Of a DNA stretch of 64,000 nt, positions 17,365 through 26,808 are shown piece by piece. Source of the DNA: an uncultured Spirochaetia bacterium. GTDB taxonomy: Bacteria; Spirochaetota; Spirochaetia; CAKZLE01. The notes under the pieces were generated by a model. It ran no database searches and was not told the origin of the DNA. It saw nothing but the letters and a program-made list of their open reading frames with translations. The position numbers and the translations under genes are program-made. The first letter of the stretch is position 1. The number at the start of each line of letters is the position of its first letter. The stretch covers positions 24,036-88,035 of the forward strand of contig CAKZLE010000022.1 of assembly GCA_937125225.1 (NCBI GenBank). The letters run 5' to 3'.

Positions 17365-17765
17365 ATAACCCTCTTATACCTAAAGCTCAAGAATAACAGG
17401 GTACATATCACTCTGCAATTCACAAATAAAGCTAGTAAATATCTTTTAAAAACTGAGTTATTATCTTGATTTGTTGACAAAAAGGCAAACAGAATAGCTA
17501 GCTTATGCATAATATTTGATAGATTTTACATATCTTACAAACCATACCAATCAAATCGGAAAGATAATCCCGATATCCAAAGATAGAACTATTCTCACTG
17601 TCTAGAGGAAGACTTACCATCTATCAATCACATGAATTAAAGTGTTATTTCTCTAAATCAAAACCGGAGCTTCAAAGATTATATATACCTATTTGCATAC
17701 AGGGGTATATTCATCTTATTCTACCTTCATAGCTGTTTATGAATCAGCTTCTAGTCTGATTCAAG
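17365..17765. other. AT-rich intergenic region
   Basis: 401 bases without a supportable gene. It must hold the promoter for the lamin-tail/CotH pair, but no convincing -35/-10 pair stood out. Confidence 0.5.
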
Positions 17766-18230
17766 TTAACATGACTTGATAGCCTCTTTTACAGACTTCT
17801 CATCCATATAGGTGAATCTACAGATATCTTCGATCGAGTACTGTTCTCTATATAGCCTCTTAGCCACATGTTCCATACTCTCGCCGATCTCTATGAGGTT
17901 CTTATCATAGTCATAGAAACGCATGACTTTCTGCTTCCACGGCTGTTCTCGTACTTCATGGAGAAATTCCAGACCAAGACTCTTCAACTGTTCCTGTATA
18001 GGTTCAAGCTCGTCATGTTCAAAAAAGAGTTCGAAATTATTTCTTCCTGAGATGATTTCTTTACCATCTATCAGGGAACTGAAATGTTCTTTCAGATGTA
18101 GTGAGAAATCTCCTTCGAAACTCAAGTTCTCCCCATAATCTGCTATGACACTCTGTGATAGGACTGTCTCAAAGAGATAACGAGATCTCTCGAGCTCCTT
18201 AACGGTTATAAGTGGACAACAATACTTCAT
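17766..18230 (-). CDS. VOC-fold protein with C-terminal helical tail
   Basis: 154 residues. Residues 1-120 fit a single VOC domain (PLITVKELERSRYLFETVL start, FELFFEH, VMRFYDYDKNLIEIGES end, where Glu is the usual last ligand). The last 35 residues (IEDICRFTYMDEKSVKEAIKS) are helical and resemble a small helix-turn-helix; this tail recurs in a glyoxalase-like subfamily. Substrate unknown. It is a single gene, with no partners within 190 bases. Confidence 0.72.
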   Translation of the reverse strand: MKYCCPLITVKELERSRYLFETVLSQSVIADYGENLSFEGDFSLHLKEHFSSLIDGKEIISGRNNFELFFEHDELEPIQEQLKSLGLEFLHEVREQPWKQKVMRFYDYDKNLIEIGESMEHVAKRLYREQYSIEDICRFTYMDEKSVKEAIKSC

Positions 18231-18428
18231 GAGCGACCTCCGAATGCTTAATACTTTTTATCATATCATAGGTACGCTATGAACTCACTCATTTCAATCG
18301 AAACTACCAAGAAGACTTAAAACCTGAATATATACTTCTCATATTCAATGAAGTATACTTTTTATATAAGGAATATCATTTATTGTAGATACTTCATGGC
18401 TTTTCTTTCAAGATAAGGAGAATCACCC

Positions 18429-19214
18429 ATGGTAACGAATAAGATACCTTTACTAGTACTTCTCACACTTTTGATCCTCTTACCACTAGCCTGCTCTTTA
18501 GGTGGTAACGGCAGTACCCCACCAGCAGACTCCGGTAACGGGACACCCCCTACAATTTATGAACTGGGAGGTACAGGACCTGGAGGAGGACTGATCTTTT
18601 TCGATAAAGGTCAGTATGACAATAAGATGTGGTATGAATCTGCGACTGCCATATACACTATTGAAGAGCATCCGAGCAAGACTACCGGAACATTCATTTG
18701 GAGATACCTGGAAATAGCTCCAAAATCAACTGAGAACACAAGTTGCGAATGGGGATCCTCCGTCATATATTGGGAAGACCTTGTTGAATATCCCCAGAAT
18801 AGAGAGACTGCCATCGGGGGAGGGATCAAGAACACCAGTGAGACGGTCTACTATCATGACAGAATGCATGAACTACCGATTTATTCTGGGAATTGCATCT
18901 ATTATTCACACCCAGAGCAATTCTCTCTAGTGAATGACGGGACTGTTGCTGCAAGATACTGTTCCCAACTAGGGTATAACGATCTGACAGATTGGTTCTT
19001 ACCTTCTGAGGACACACTTCAGCTGATATACATGAGATTGAAAGTTCAAGGTCTGAATGGCCAGTTCTATTATTCGGAATTCGAGAATGCAGGATATTGG
19101 GGTTCTACCGAATCGGGTTCCTTCAAAAGTAATGTACTCTATTTCACTAACAGCTATAATCCAGAAGAGGGACATCAGGAGAACCACTATGTTCGTGCGG
19201 TAAGAGCCTTTTAG
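18429..19214 (+). CDS. DUF1566-type lipoprotein (paralogue of 43836-44558)
   Basis: 261 residues. Lipobox with Cys22 (LLPLAC), a Gly/Pro/Thr-rich linker, then the module beginning GGTGPGGGLIFFDKG with WRYLEIAP, DLTDWFLPSEDTLQLIY, YWGSTES and a final VRAVRAF. This DUF1566/Lcl-type C-type-lectin-like domain is repeated in surface lipoproteins of spirochaetes and other bacteria. Function unknown; surface display is inferred from the lipobox. The ATG at 18429 follows AAGGAG. Confidence 0.78.
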   Translation: MVTNKIPLLVLLTLLILLPLACSLGGNGSTPPADSGNGTPPTIYELGGTGPGGGLIFFDKGQYDNKMWYESATAIYTIEEHPSKTTGTFIWRYLEIAPKSTENTSCEWGSSVIYWEDLVEYPQNRETAIGGGIKNTSETVYYHDRMHELPIYSGNCIYYSHPEQFSLVNDGTVAARYCSQLGYNDLTDWFLPSEDTLQLIYMRLKVQGLNGQFYYSEFENAGYWGSTESGSFKSNVLYFTNSYNPEEGHQENHYVRAVRAF

Positions 19215-19297
19215 AGGTCCTAAGGAATTTGTTGCATTGCTTTAAACACGTTCTCATCGAGTCAAAGCTCATACAAGAAGAAACGGCAATGCGCAAA

Positions 19298-19323
19298 GAT
19301 GGGACCGCTTTCGCAGTCCCATC
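19298..19323. terminator. Hairpin between the DUF1566 lipoprotein gene and ppdK
   Basis: GATGGGAC and GTCCCATC arms with a short G/C-rich extension and a TTTC loop. Only three T follow on the minus strand, so it is a weak intrinsic terminator. Its position suits the ppdK 3' end (24 bases after the stop). Confidence 0.5.
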
Positions 19324-19346
19324 TTCATAGATTATTCAAATCTATA

Positions 19347-22040
19347 TTATTCGTTGATCTTTGCCTGAGCTGCTGCCAATCTTGCGATTGGTACTCTGAA
19401 GGGTGAACAACTTACATAGTTTAGCCCTACTTTTGCACAGAAAGCGATGGTTCTTGGTTCTCCACCGTGTTCTCCACAGATTCCCAACTTGATGTCAGGT
19501 CGAGTCTTTCTACCTAAGTCTGCTGCCATCTGAACGAGTTTTCCAACACCGTCCTGGTCGAGTACAGCAAAGGGGTCATATTCATAGAACTGTTTATCAG
19601 TGTCTTCGACATAATGTCCCAAGAAACTTCCCGAGTCGTCTCGACTGAACCCACAAGTCATCTGGGTAAGGTCATTGGTACCGAAACTGAAGAATTCAGC
19701 CTCTTTAGCAACCTCATCAGCTGTGATAGCTGCACGAGGAACCTCGATCATAGTACCGATCTTGTATTCGATAGTCTCACCAGTTGCCTCAAAGACATTC
19801 TTGATGGTTGCTAACGCATTGTTCTTACAGTATGCAAGTTCTTTAACATTTCCAACGAGTGGAATCATGATCTCTGGATATACTTCGATATCCTCTTTCT
19901 TCACATTGATAGCCGCTTCGATGACTGCCTGTACCTGCATGTTCAGGATTTCTGGGTAGACGACTGCAAGTCGACAACCTCTGAAACCGAGCATGGGGTT
20001 AAACTCATGTAATGAGGTGACCTTAGCTGCAATCTCTTCAACCTGTACTCCAAGCTGCATAGCCATCTCATGACGAGAGGTATGATCATGCGGAAGGAAC
20101 TCATGCAGCGGTGGATCAAGCAGACGTACTGTCGCAGGTCGACCATCAAGTGCTCTGAAGATCTCTTCAAAGTCCTTTCTCTGCATAGGAAGAAGCTCTT
20201 TCAAAGCTGCCTCTCTTTCGATCTTGTTGTTAGCGAGGATCATCTTTCTGATAGAGATGATTCTCTCACCACCGAAGAACATGTGTTCTGTACGACAGAG
20301 TCCGATACCTTCAGCACCGAATTTGACTGCCATCTTCACATCTTCAGGTGTATCAGCATTCGTTCTGACACCCATCTCTCTAAGTTCATCCACATAACCC
20401 ATGAAGGTATTGTAATTCTTAAAAAGATCTGATTCATCAGCAGCAAGTTCATCATTCAATACCTGAACGATCTCAGAAGGTTTAACATTGAGTTCTTCAG
20501 CATATACTGCACCGGTAAAACCATCGATTGAGATATAATCACCCTCATTGAGTACTACATCACCGATAGTCACGGTCTTTTTCTTATAATCGATCTTAAG
20601 GTCTCCTGCACCAGAAACACAGGGACAACCCATTCCACGAGCTACTACAGCTGCGTGAGAGGTCATTCCACCTCGTGCGGTCAGGACACCCTTAGCAACT
20701 GCCATACCACCGATGTCTTCAGGTGAAGTCTCGACTCTTACAAGGACGACCTCTTTTCCTTCAGCTACCATAGCTTCAGCATCTGCTGCAGTCATTGCGA
20801 TGATTCCACAAGCTCCACCAGGTGATGCATTGAGTCCCTTGGTTACTTCGATGACACCCTTTGACTTGATCTCCTCATTATCGAGGATAGGTGCGAACAG
20901 TTTTCCGAACTCATTAGCAGGTACACGAGAAACTGCTGTTTTTTTGTCTATGAGTCCCTCTTCAACCATTTCGACCTGAGTCTTGAGCCAGCTGAAGATC
21001 GTTCGTTTACCAGTTCTGGTCTGGAGCATATAGAGCTTCCCTTCCTGAATGGTGAACTCGAGGTCCTGCATGTCTTTGTAATGATTCTCAAGGATCCCTC
21101 TGATTCCAACGAGTTGGTTAAAGACCTCTTCGTTGACATCTTTGAGAGTATCAATGGTGAGTGGAGTTCTGATACCGGCAACGACATCTTCACCCTGTGC
21201 ATTCATGAGGTATTCCCCATAGAACATATTCTCACCGGTTGATGGGTCACGAGTGAAGGCTACACCAGTTCCTGATGTATCACCCATGTTACCATAGACC
21301 ATTGACTGTACATTTACCGCAGTACCGAGAAGTCCTCGGATATCATTCATCTGTCGATATTTGATAGCACGGTCATTGTCCCATGAACCGAAAACTGCAT
21401 CGATAGATTTGAATAGCTGTTCTTTAGCATCTTCAGGAAAATCTTCACCTGTAGCTTTCTTATAAACTGCTCGATATCCTTCGATAACCAGTTTCAGGTC
21501 ATCGATTGAAAGATCTGTATCGAGTTCCTTCCCTACTTCATCTTTTACAGACTGTAAAGACTCTTCGAAATCGTGATGGGGTACTCCCATTACGACGTCT
21601 CCGAACATCTGCATGAATCTTCTGTAGGAGTCCCATGCGAATCTTTCGTTTCCGGTCTTCCTGATCAATCCTTCGACTGCAGCTCGACTCATTCCTAGGT
21701 TTAGGACTGTGTCCATCATACCAGGCATCGACTGTGCTGCACCTGAACGAACAGATACCAGTAAAGGGTTCTCGGCATCACCGAGTTTTGCACCCATCTC
21801 TTTTTCTAATTTTGCTAGATTTTCTAACACTTCATTTCTCAGTGTTTCTGGATAAGCACCATCATTCTCGCTAAAATAGGCACAAGCCTCTGTGCTGATG
21901 GTGAATCCGGGAGGAACCGGTAGACCAATACTTGTCATCTCGGCAAGGTTAGCACCTTTACCACCGAGCAGGTCCTTCATACCTGCATTTCCCTCTGAAC
22001 CGCTGTCTCCAAAAAAGTAGACATACTTTGTGTTTGACAT
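19347..22040 (-). CDS. ppdK: Pyruvate, phosphate dikinase
   Basis: 897 residues, full length. Interconverts pyruvate, ATP and Pi with PEP, AMP and PPi, often used in pyrophosphate-linked glycolysis of anaerobes. N-terminal ATP-grasp domain (GGKGANLAEM, RSGAAQSMPGMMDTVLNLG), central swivelling domain with phospho-His462 in GGMTSHAAVVARGMG, and C-terminal PEP-binding barrel with GLCRTEHMFF and Cys855 in GICGEHGG. No missing motifs. It appears to have its own promoter, overlapping the terminator of the upstream sigma-factor gene. Confidence 0.97.
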   Translation of the reverse strand: MSNTKYVYFFGDSGSEGNAGMKDLLGGKGANLAEMTSIGLPVPPGFTISTEACAYFSENDGAYPETLRNEVLENLAKLEKEMGAKLGDAENPLLVSVRSGAAQSMPGMMDTVLNLGMSRAAVEGLIRKTGNERFAWDSYRRFMQMFGDVVMGVPHHDFEESLQSVKDEVGKELDTDLSIDDLKLVIEGYRAVYKKATGEDFPEDAKEQLFKSIDAVFGSWDNDRAIKYRQMNDIRGLLGTAVNVQSMVYGNMGDTSGTGVAFTRDPSTGENMFYGEYLMNAQGEDVVAGIRTPLTIDTLKDVNEEVFNQLVGIRGILENHYKDMQDLEFTIQEGKLYMLQTRTGKRTIFSWLKTQVEMVEEGLIDKKTAVSRVPANEFGKLFAPILDNEEIKSKGVIEVTKGLNASPGGACGIIAMTAADAEAMVAEGKEVVLVRVETSPEDIGGMAVAKGVLTARGGMTSHAAVVARGMGCPCVSGAGDLKIDYKKKTVTIGDVVLNEGDYISIDGFTGAVYAEELNVKPSEIVQVLNDELAADESDLFKNYNTFMGYVDELREMGVRTNADTPEDVKMAVKFGAEGIGLCRTEHMFFGGERIISIRKMILANNKIEREAALKELLPMQRKDFEEIFRALDGRPATVRLLDPPLHEFLPHDHTSRHEMAMQLGVQVEEIAAKVTSLHEFNPMLGFRGCRLAVVYPEILNMQVQAVIEAAINVKKEDIEVYPEIMIPLVGNVKELAYCKNNALATIKNVFEATGETIEYKIGTMIEVPRAAITADEVAKEAEFFSFGTNDLTQMTCGFSRDDSGSFLGHYVEDTDKQFYEYDPFAVLDQDGVGKLVQMAADLGRKTRPDIKLGICGEHGGEPRTIAFCAKVGLNYVSCSPFRVPIARLAAAQAKINE

Positions 22041-22092
22041 GAAATCACAACCTCCAATTTCATTATTATTCCGACCACATTGCTTACCCTAG

Positions 22093-22120
22093 AGTATGTT
22101 AAAAGAGTCCGGTCTGTCAA
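22093..22120 (-). promoter_or_regulatory. Probable ppdK promoter
   Basis: On the minus strand TTGACA (22120-22115) and CATACT (22098-22093) are 16 bases apart. The -35 lies in the loop of the terminator hairpin at 22103-22140 and the 3' arm fills the spacer. Confidence 0.5.
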
Positions 22121-22140
22121 TAAACAGGTACCGGACTCTT
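22103..22140 (-). terminator. Terminator after the sigma-factor gene
   Basis: AAGAGTCCGGT and ACCGGACTCTT form an 11-base-pair stem around a 16-base loop, followed by a short T run on the minus strand. It lies 48 bases after the sigma-factor stop. Confidence 0.65.
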
Positions 22141-22188
22141 ATGTAGCTTTAAACACACTTTAAAGGTTTTTATATGAATATCGCACTA

Positions 22189-23058
22189 TTATGCGGTATA
22201 TGCTTCAAGATATTTTGATCTTGATGGATGTCTCAATCTCTCAAGAGCTTTTTTCTCAATCTGACGAATCCGTTCTTTGGTCAGATTGTAGATATCACCA
22301 ATCTCTTTGAGAGACATAGGATTCTTGCCATTCAGACCAAATCGGTATTGAATGATCTCTGATTCTTTCTCCGAAAGAGTCCCCAGGATCACATTGATAT
22401 CATTCTTCAATGAACTCTCCATAGCCTCTTGTTCAGGTGACTTATAGTCGGTATCTTCGATGAAGTCGCCTAATTGGGAGTTGTTCTTGTCTGCGAACAC
22501 TGGAGTCTCTAGAGAGACCATGTCTCTCGATATATTCAGAAGACTGGCAATGTGCTTCTCATCTAATTGTGTGAGTTTTGCGATCTCATAGAGTTCTGGC
22601 TCTTCACCCTTCATACCGGTAAGCTCTTTCTGAGCCTTCTGGATCTGAAGCAGTTCGTTGGATCTGTTCAAAGGTAATCTGATGGTTCTTGATTTCTCAT
22701 ATACTGCCTTCAAGATAGCCTGTCTAATCCACCATACAGCATAAGATATGAAGTGATATCCCTTCTCTACATCATACCTTTCGATTGCGTTCATCAATCC
22801 GATATTACCTTCATTGATAAGATCGATCAGTGGCAATCCCTGATTCTGGTACTTTTTTGCAACATTGACAACGAATCTCAAGTTAGCTTCGATCAGTTTC
22901 TGTATTGCAAACTCTTCTCCAGCAGTCGCTCTGGTTGCCAGATCTACCTCTTGCTCTCTTGTCAGTAGTGGGATCCTATTTATTTCTTTCAAATAGATTG
23001 AAAGGATGTTTTCGTCTTCGTTAAAAGAATTGTTAATGTAAGATGCAGCATGTTTCAT
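22189..23058 (-). CDS. Sigma-70 family RNA polymerase sigma factor (group 1/2, no region 1.1)
   Basis: 289 residues. Region 1.2 (IYLKEINRIPLLTREQE), 2.1-2.4 (LIEANLRFVVNVAKKYQNQGLPLIDLINEGNIGLM and the YAVWWIRQAI -10 recognition helix), region 3 and 4.2 (LKEIGDIYNLTKERIRQIEKKALERLR) are complete. Region 1.1 and the large non-conserved insert of long RpoD are missing, so it resembles RpoS-type or short primary sigmas. Whether it is the housekeeping factor cannot be decided here. The ATG follows AAGGAG. The upstream region holds a TATAAT and two 18-base direct repeats. Confidence 0.9.
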   Translation of the reverse strand: MKHAASYINNSFNEDENILSIYLKEINRIPLLTREQEVDLATRATAGEEFAIQKLIEANLRFVVNVAKKYQNQGLPLIDLINEGNIGLMNAIERYDVEKGYHFISYAVWWIRQAILKAVYEKSRTIRLPLNRSNELLQIQKAQKELTGMKGEEPELYEIAKLTQLDEKHIASLLNISRDMVSLETPVFADKNNSQLGDFIEDTDYKSPEQEAMESSLKNDINVILGTLSEKESEIIQYRFGLNGKNPMSLKEIGDIYNLTKERIRQIEKKALERLRHPSRSKYLEAYTA

Positions 23059-23141
23059 AGTATTGCTCCTTATTGGATATTACTATGCAACGTTCGTGCC
23101 AAAAAAAATGCGGTGCTACAAAAAGTTAGTCTTTTCTTTGT

Positions 23142-23147
23142 ATTATA
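23142..23147 (-). promoter_or_regulatory. Candidate -10 element of the sigma-factor gene
   Basis: Perfect TATAAT on the minus strand, 84 bases before the start codon, without a good -35. This fits a promoter that needs an activator. Confidence 0.4.
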
Positions 23148-23212
23148 TAGGTTTATCGTGTTTCTTATTGATTTCGTCAAGGTGTGCAGATTCCGCAGTT
23201 AAGATTAGAAAC

Positions 23213-23270
23213 GTGTCAAAAAGACTCAGTGTATGCAGAGAGGGGCAAAACTGTGTCAAAATAACTCAGT
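23213..23270. repeat. Two 18-base direct repeats upstream of the sigma-factor gene
   Basis: GTGTCAAAAAGACTCAGT (23213-23230) and GTGTCAAAATAACTCAGT (23253-23270) differ at two positions and start 40 bases apart, close to four helical turns. Each contains TTGACA on the minus strand, so they may be regulator sites or duplicated -35 elements. Confidence 0.65.
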
Positions 23271-23804
23271 TCAGTGCTTCGAGGTGAGAAATGGGACAAT
23301 TTGACCCGAATCATTTGAATCAAGAGCAATCTTATAGAGATCCACTTCTGGAAAGGAGATCCTAATAGAACGATAATAGGTACATCTATCATAATAGGAC
23401 ATGGGCTTCAGTCCCTCTAAGTCACATATCTCATACCAGGTCATCTTGATAAGGTCATGAATCATATCGCTCTCTGCGATGGTATCAAAGGAACCAGTTC
23501 CCTTCTGAAGAAGATACCGGGAGGTCTGTATCGTATGAAATACTCGCCAGTCCTTATCTGAGATGTCATCGAAACGGTCTCTTACAAAGGAGGCATTCTC
23601 CCAACATCGAAGCGCATATTGAGTATGACCAAGATTCCTGTAGGTAAGACCAAGGTAGAAGAAGATCTCTCCCATACAGATCGTATCTGTATCCGGACAG
23701 ACAATCAGTGCCTCCTTGAATAGTTGAAGACTCTTATCAGACTTATTCTCGAAGAGTTCATATTTTCCTTGTTCTATCAGTTCCCTAGTCTCTCTCATGT
23801 CCAT
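23271..23804 (-). CDS. TPR-like protein of unknown function
   Basis: 177 residues. The N-terminal 75 look like two tetratricopeptide helices pairs (GKYELFENKSDKSLQLFKEAL, then IFFYLGLTYRNLGHTQYALRCWENA). The C-terminal part (from about 100) is not recognised; it has several Tyr/Asp/Trp residues. It is likely a cytoplasmic protein-protein interaction factor, as no signal peptide is present. Just upstream of the sigma-factor gene on the same strand, with the direct repeats between. Confidence 0.65.
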   Translation of the reverse strand: MDMRETRELIEQGKYELFENKSDKSLQLFKEALIVCPDTDTICMGEIFFYLGLTYRNLGHTQYALRCWENASFVRDRFDDISDKDWRVFHTIQTSRYLLQKGTGSFDTIAESDMIHDLIKMTWYEICDLEGLKPMSYYDRCTYYRSIRISFPEVDLYKIALDSNDSGQIVPFLTSKH

Positions 23805-23910
23805 AATATACGAAGGGTCATTCTGAGAGACAAGTAAAAATTATAACAATATGTTATTTATGAAATATAGCTTTAATTCTTCTATTTCTCCCTCTTTTAA
23901 GCGAAAATAC

Positions 23911-23939
23911 TTGACCTTATCAGGTTACATGCATATATT
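23911..23939 (+). promoter_or_regulatory. groES promoter
   Basis: TTGACC and TATATT separated by exactly 17 bases, 54 bases before the ATG. No CIRCE-type inverted repeat was found nearby. Confidence 0.75.
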
Positions 23940-23993
23940 TTTTTAAGTATTTATTTTAAAATCAAAACACTACTTATTCTTTGGAGGAATATA

Positions 23994-24260
23994 ATGAAGA
24001 TCAAACCACTTGGTGACCGAGTATTGGTTAAAACTGAACAGGGTGAAGAAAAAACAGCATCAGGAATTTTCATTCCTCAGACAGCACAGGAAAAGACACA
24101 GACAGCTGTAGTCGTTGCAGTCGGCGATGATGAAGATGTGATCACTGTCAAAGTCGGCGAAAAAGTCATGTATGACAAATATGCAGGAACACCAATAAAG
24201 GTAGATGGAGACGACCACCTACTCGTAAGTATGGCAGATATCTTAGCTGTTATTGAATAA
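23994..24260 (+). CDS. groES: Co-chaperonin GroES
   Basis: 88 residues. Forms the heptameric lid of the GroEL chamber. It starts KIKPLGDRVLVK, has the mobile loop around residues 16-31 (GEEKTASGIFIPQT), the roof loop, and the VGEKVMYDKYAGTPIKVDG core. It is slightly shorter than the 95-97 residues of most GroES. The ATG follows GGAGG. groEL does not follow: a terminator comes 21 bases after the stop, so the gene is monocistronic. Confidence 0.95.
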   Translation: MKIKPLGDRVLVKTEQGEEKTASGIFIPQTAQEKTQTAVVVAVGDDEDVITVKVGEKVMYDKYAGTPIKVDGDDHLLVSMADILAVIE

Positions 24261-24280
24261 TCATAATTACTAGTATGAGA

Positions 24281-24319
24281 AAAGGTGGACGATAATACCT
24301 ATCGATTCCACCTTTTTTT
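24281..24319 (+). terminator. groES terminator
   Basis: AAAGGTGGA pairs with TCCACCTTT around an 18-20-base loop that includes partial pairing, followed by a run of seven T. Confidence 0.85.
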
Positions 24320-24560
24320 ATGAAAGTTCAAAATTAAGATCTTTTTATTTCTCCTGGATGAGAAAGAAATCAAATTAGTCTTCTGATACATCCAATCCAA
24401 TAGTTCTAGGGCTTTCAGTTACAGACCAGAAGTACTTGAAAGAAAATACTCATAGAAAATAAATATCATCAACCGTAAGGTTCCAAATCAGATAAGTAAC
24501 TGGACTTTGTGGAATAATTATCTATCTGAAGCATATGTGACGGTTATTTTTACGTAATTG

Positions 24561-25637
24561 TTAAGATTTTTTTCTTAACAAGTCTTCTGCCACTTCCGGG
24601 TATAGCTTTTTTATACAATCAGGACACAACCCATGTGTGACTTGTGATTCTGTATGAGCTATAATATATGAATCTGCATCCATATAATTACCTGCTTTAT
24701 CGCGTATCTTTTTACAGTTACTGCATATCGGTAACACTTTTTCTAATTGATTAATGTGTTGCTGTGCTGTTACTAGCTCAGCCAAAGTTTTCTCAAGCTT
24801 TTCAATAATAATATTTTTTTCAGTTTCCGCTAGTTTGAAATCTGTGACATCCCGAATATAACTAATAACTGTTTTCACTTCGTTGCAATCGTCAATCTCT
24901 GGAGAGATGATTGCTTGCAACACCCTTTCATCATTATTTACGGTGGGGAATGAGAATTCAATTATTTCCGGTACTCCACTATTGAATACTTTATCATGTT
25001 TTTTACGCCAAAAATCGCATAAAGCCTCAGGCATCCCGATTTCTTTATTTGTCTTTCCCAAATATTGTTCAGGTGTTAACCCAGTAACAGTATAGAGTGT
25101 AGGATTCGCAAAAATATTTCGAAAATTCCTATCAATTCTTACTACGATATCCTGAGTATTGTTTAGCACTGATGCCATATTCCTTTCACTTTCCAGCAAT
25201 TTCATCTCAGCCTGCTTACGGGCTGTGATGTCATGAATTATCGATATAAGGATCTTTTTCCCATGTAATTCGATTGGTGAAGAGTGTACTTCAACCGTCC
25301 GAATTTCACCACTAGAAAGTTGGTGAGGGAACTCAAAATAGTTTAAATTCTCATTAATTGCCTGTTTACGTTTTAAAGCAACTTCTTCCTGGGTTAACAT
25401 ATTGATATCTTGAATTTTCATCTGTTTAAAGATTTTTTGCGAATACCCGTAAAAATTTTGTGCAGCAATATTAGCATTAACAATAACTCCTGAATCGGGT
25501 TCAATGAACAGGATGATTGCATCATGCTTTTCAAACTGTAAGAATGGCATATTTTTATTATTGTTAAGTACAGGTGCTATAGCCTCTAATTCCAGGACCC
25601 TTTTTTCAAGCTCTTCATAAGTAGGTTTTCCGGACAT
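24561..25637 (-). CDS. Double-PAS sensor protein with C-terminal Cys motif
   Basis: 358 residues. A short coiled coil (PTYEELEKRVLELEA) leads into two PAS domains (about 45-155 and 170-275, with QNFYGYSQ and LYTVTGLTPEQYLGK) with PAC ends (SIIHDITARKQAE). The end carries ICSNCKKIRDKAGNY and GLCPDCIKKLYPE, a CxxC...CxxC pair often found after PAS or receiver domains, especially in deltaproteobacteria. No kinase, cyclase or methyl-acceptor domain follows. Its AT-rich codons differ from neighbours, suggesting acquisition from outside. The output mechanism is unknown. Confidence 0.78.
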   Translation of the reverse strand: MSGKPTYEELEKRVLELEAIAPVLNNNKNMPFLQFEKHDAIILFIEPDSGVIVNANIAAQNFYGYSQKIFKQMKIQDINMLTQEEVALKRKQAINENLNYFEFPHQLSSGEIRTVEVHSSPIELHGKKILISIIHDITARKQAEMKLLESERNMASVLNNTQDIVVRIDRNFRNIFANPTLYTVTGLTPEQYLGKTNKEIGMPEALCDFWRKKHDKVFNSGVPEIIEFSFPTVNNDERVLQAIISPEIDDCNEVKTVISYIRDVTDFKLAETEKNIIIEKLEKTLAELVTAQQHINQLEKVLPICSNCKKIRDKAGNYMDADSYIIAHTESQVTHGLCPDCIKKLYPEVAEDLLRKKS

Positions 25638-25789
25638 GATGATTCCCTCAATTTTCTATTCGATTATGAGTTAAATGGTACTATATTCAGTATCTTCCTT
25701 TATACTTCTTAATTCAAGACCTAATACATTACTATTAAAATATCTTACCGCACTATCACGAGCTTGAAAGAATCCTGTTTAAATATGCA

Positions 25790-25828
25790 CCTACATATAG
25801 TTGGAAAACCGATTTTGTTATATGTAGG
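25790..25828. repeat. Inverted repeat between the PAS and nuclease genes
   Basis: CCTACATATA and TATATGTAGG are perfect 10-base arms around a 19-base loop in an AT-rich spacer. It is not followed by a T run, so not a typical terminator. Confidence 0.5.
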
Positions 25829-25881
25829 AAAGCTGGATTCGATGCCCTCTCCAATATGATAACAGGAAACACCAAAATTCT

Positions 25882-26808
25882 TTATGATTCAGAATAGAGT
25901 TTTTCATTAATCCTAGGGATAAGTGTTACCAGGTGGTTTGCTTGTTGTAGTGCAAAATCAGCTATTGCTTTTTGCTCCTTAAAAGGGTTATTCACATTCA
26001 TCTTTTGGACTTCTTTTCTAAAAGAAATCGATTTACCCGCAGCAACAATCTCAACTGCTTCATCAGTAAACAGATTTATAAAATCATCAAGATTATCAGC
26101 CATATCTGCAATCTGTATATCTACATACCCATGCTCTACTTTATGAATCAGCTGATATCTTTTTGGAAGAGATTCACAGTAAAAATAGATAAAAGTCGAA
26201 TTAGAAGGTTTCTTACCTGGCATTCTCATACCGATCTCGGGATAGTTCTGAGAAGCAAAAATCCAATAATCATGCCAAAATGAGGACACTTTTGAGTCGG
26301 GTATGCTTGTGTATCCTCTCCTGTTTTGCTCGATCGCTTCATTCATGATAAATGAACGGTAGGTGCCTCTCTTGGTCTGGAAAGAAGCAAACCAATCCCT
26401 TATATCTTCATAGCTAATTTTTTTCTGATAGTTTATTACATCACTCATAGTATTCAAATAATTCTCAGGAGCGATAATGCAGGTTGAAAACGAGTCCCAC
26501 AACCCCATAGTTATACCTTTATCACCTCTTAAGAAATATCTGTTTGCTTGATTTGGTTGTGCTACTGCACTTATCTTATTCTCAACGAGAATAGCATGCC
26601 CATTCTTATATTCTACTATAATATCTGACTCACCTAATTCAACATCAGAAACTGAATGAAAAGCTTTTACAACTTCAGGTACAGGCCTTGGAAGCAGATT
26701 TTTCTGATAAAACCATACGACAAAATCATAAGAGACATTGAATTCCTCCAATAAGAGCAAATCAACATCTCTTTCAGTTACCGCTTCTATGATATTCATG
26801 CTAAGCAT
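25882..26808 (-). CDS. PD-(D/E)XK nuclease-superfamily protein
   Basis: 308 residues from the preferred ATG at 26808 (GGAAGGTG seven bases before); a GTG at 26829 is also in frame. The nuclease core is visible: Asp in ESDIIVEY, then the E-x-K pair in AILVENKISA, followed by Gln-rich QPNQANRYF, as in the PDDEXK_4 family. Such proteins are found in defence islands and mobile elements, but the target is unknown. C-terminal half (from about 150) has no recognised domain. It is a single gene in an AT-rich segment. Confidence 0.75.
   Translation of the reverse strand: MLSMNIIEAVTERDVDLLLLEEFNVSYDFVVWFYQKNLLPRPVPEVVKAFHSVSDVELGESDIIVEYKNGHAILVENKISAVAQPNQANRYFLRGDKGITMGLWDSFSTCIIAPENYLNTMSDVINYQKKISYEDIRDWFASFQTKRGTYRSFIMNEAIEQNRRGYTSIPDSKVSSFWHDYWIFASQNYPEIGMRMPGKKPSNSTFIYFYCESLPKRYQLIHKVEHGYVDIQIADMADNLDDFINLFTDEAVEIVAAGKSISFRKEVQKMNVNNPFKEQKAIADFALQQANHLVTLIPRINEKLYSES

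Noticed and set aside
20070..20432. 120-residue antisense frame within ppdK
   Set aside because: Shadow of a long, well conserved gene; no ribosome site or domain.
23994..24260. groES-groEL operon
   Set aside because: A strong terminator follows groES and no groEL is present in the window.
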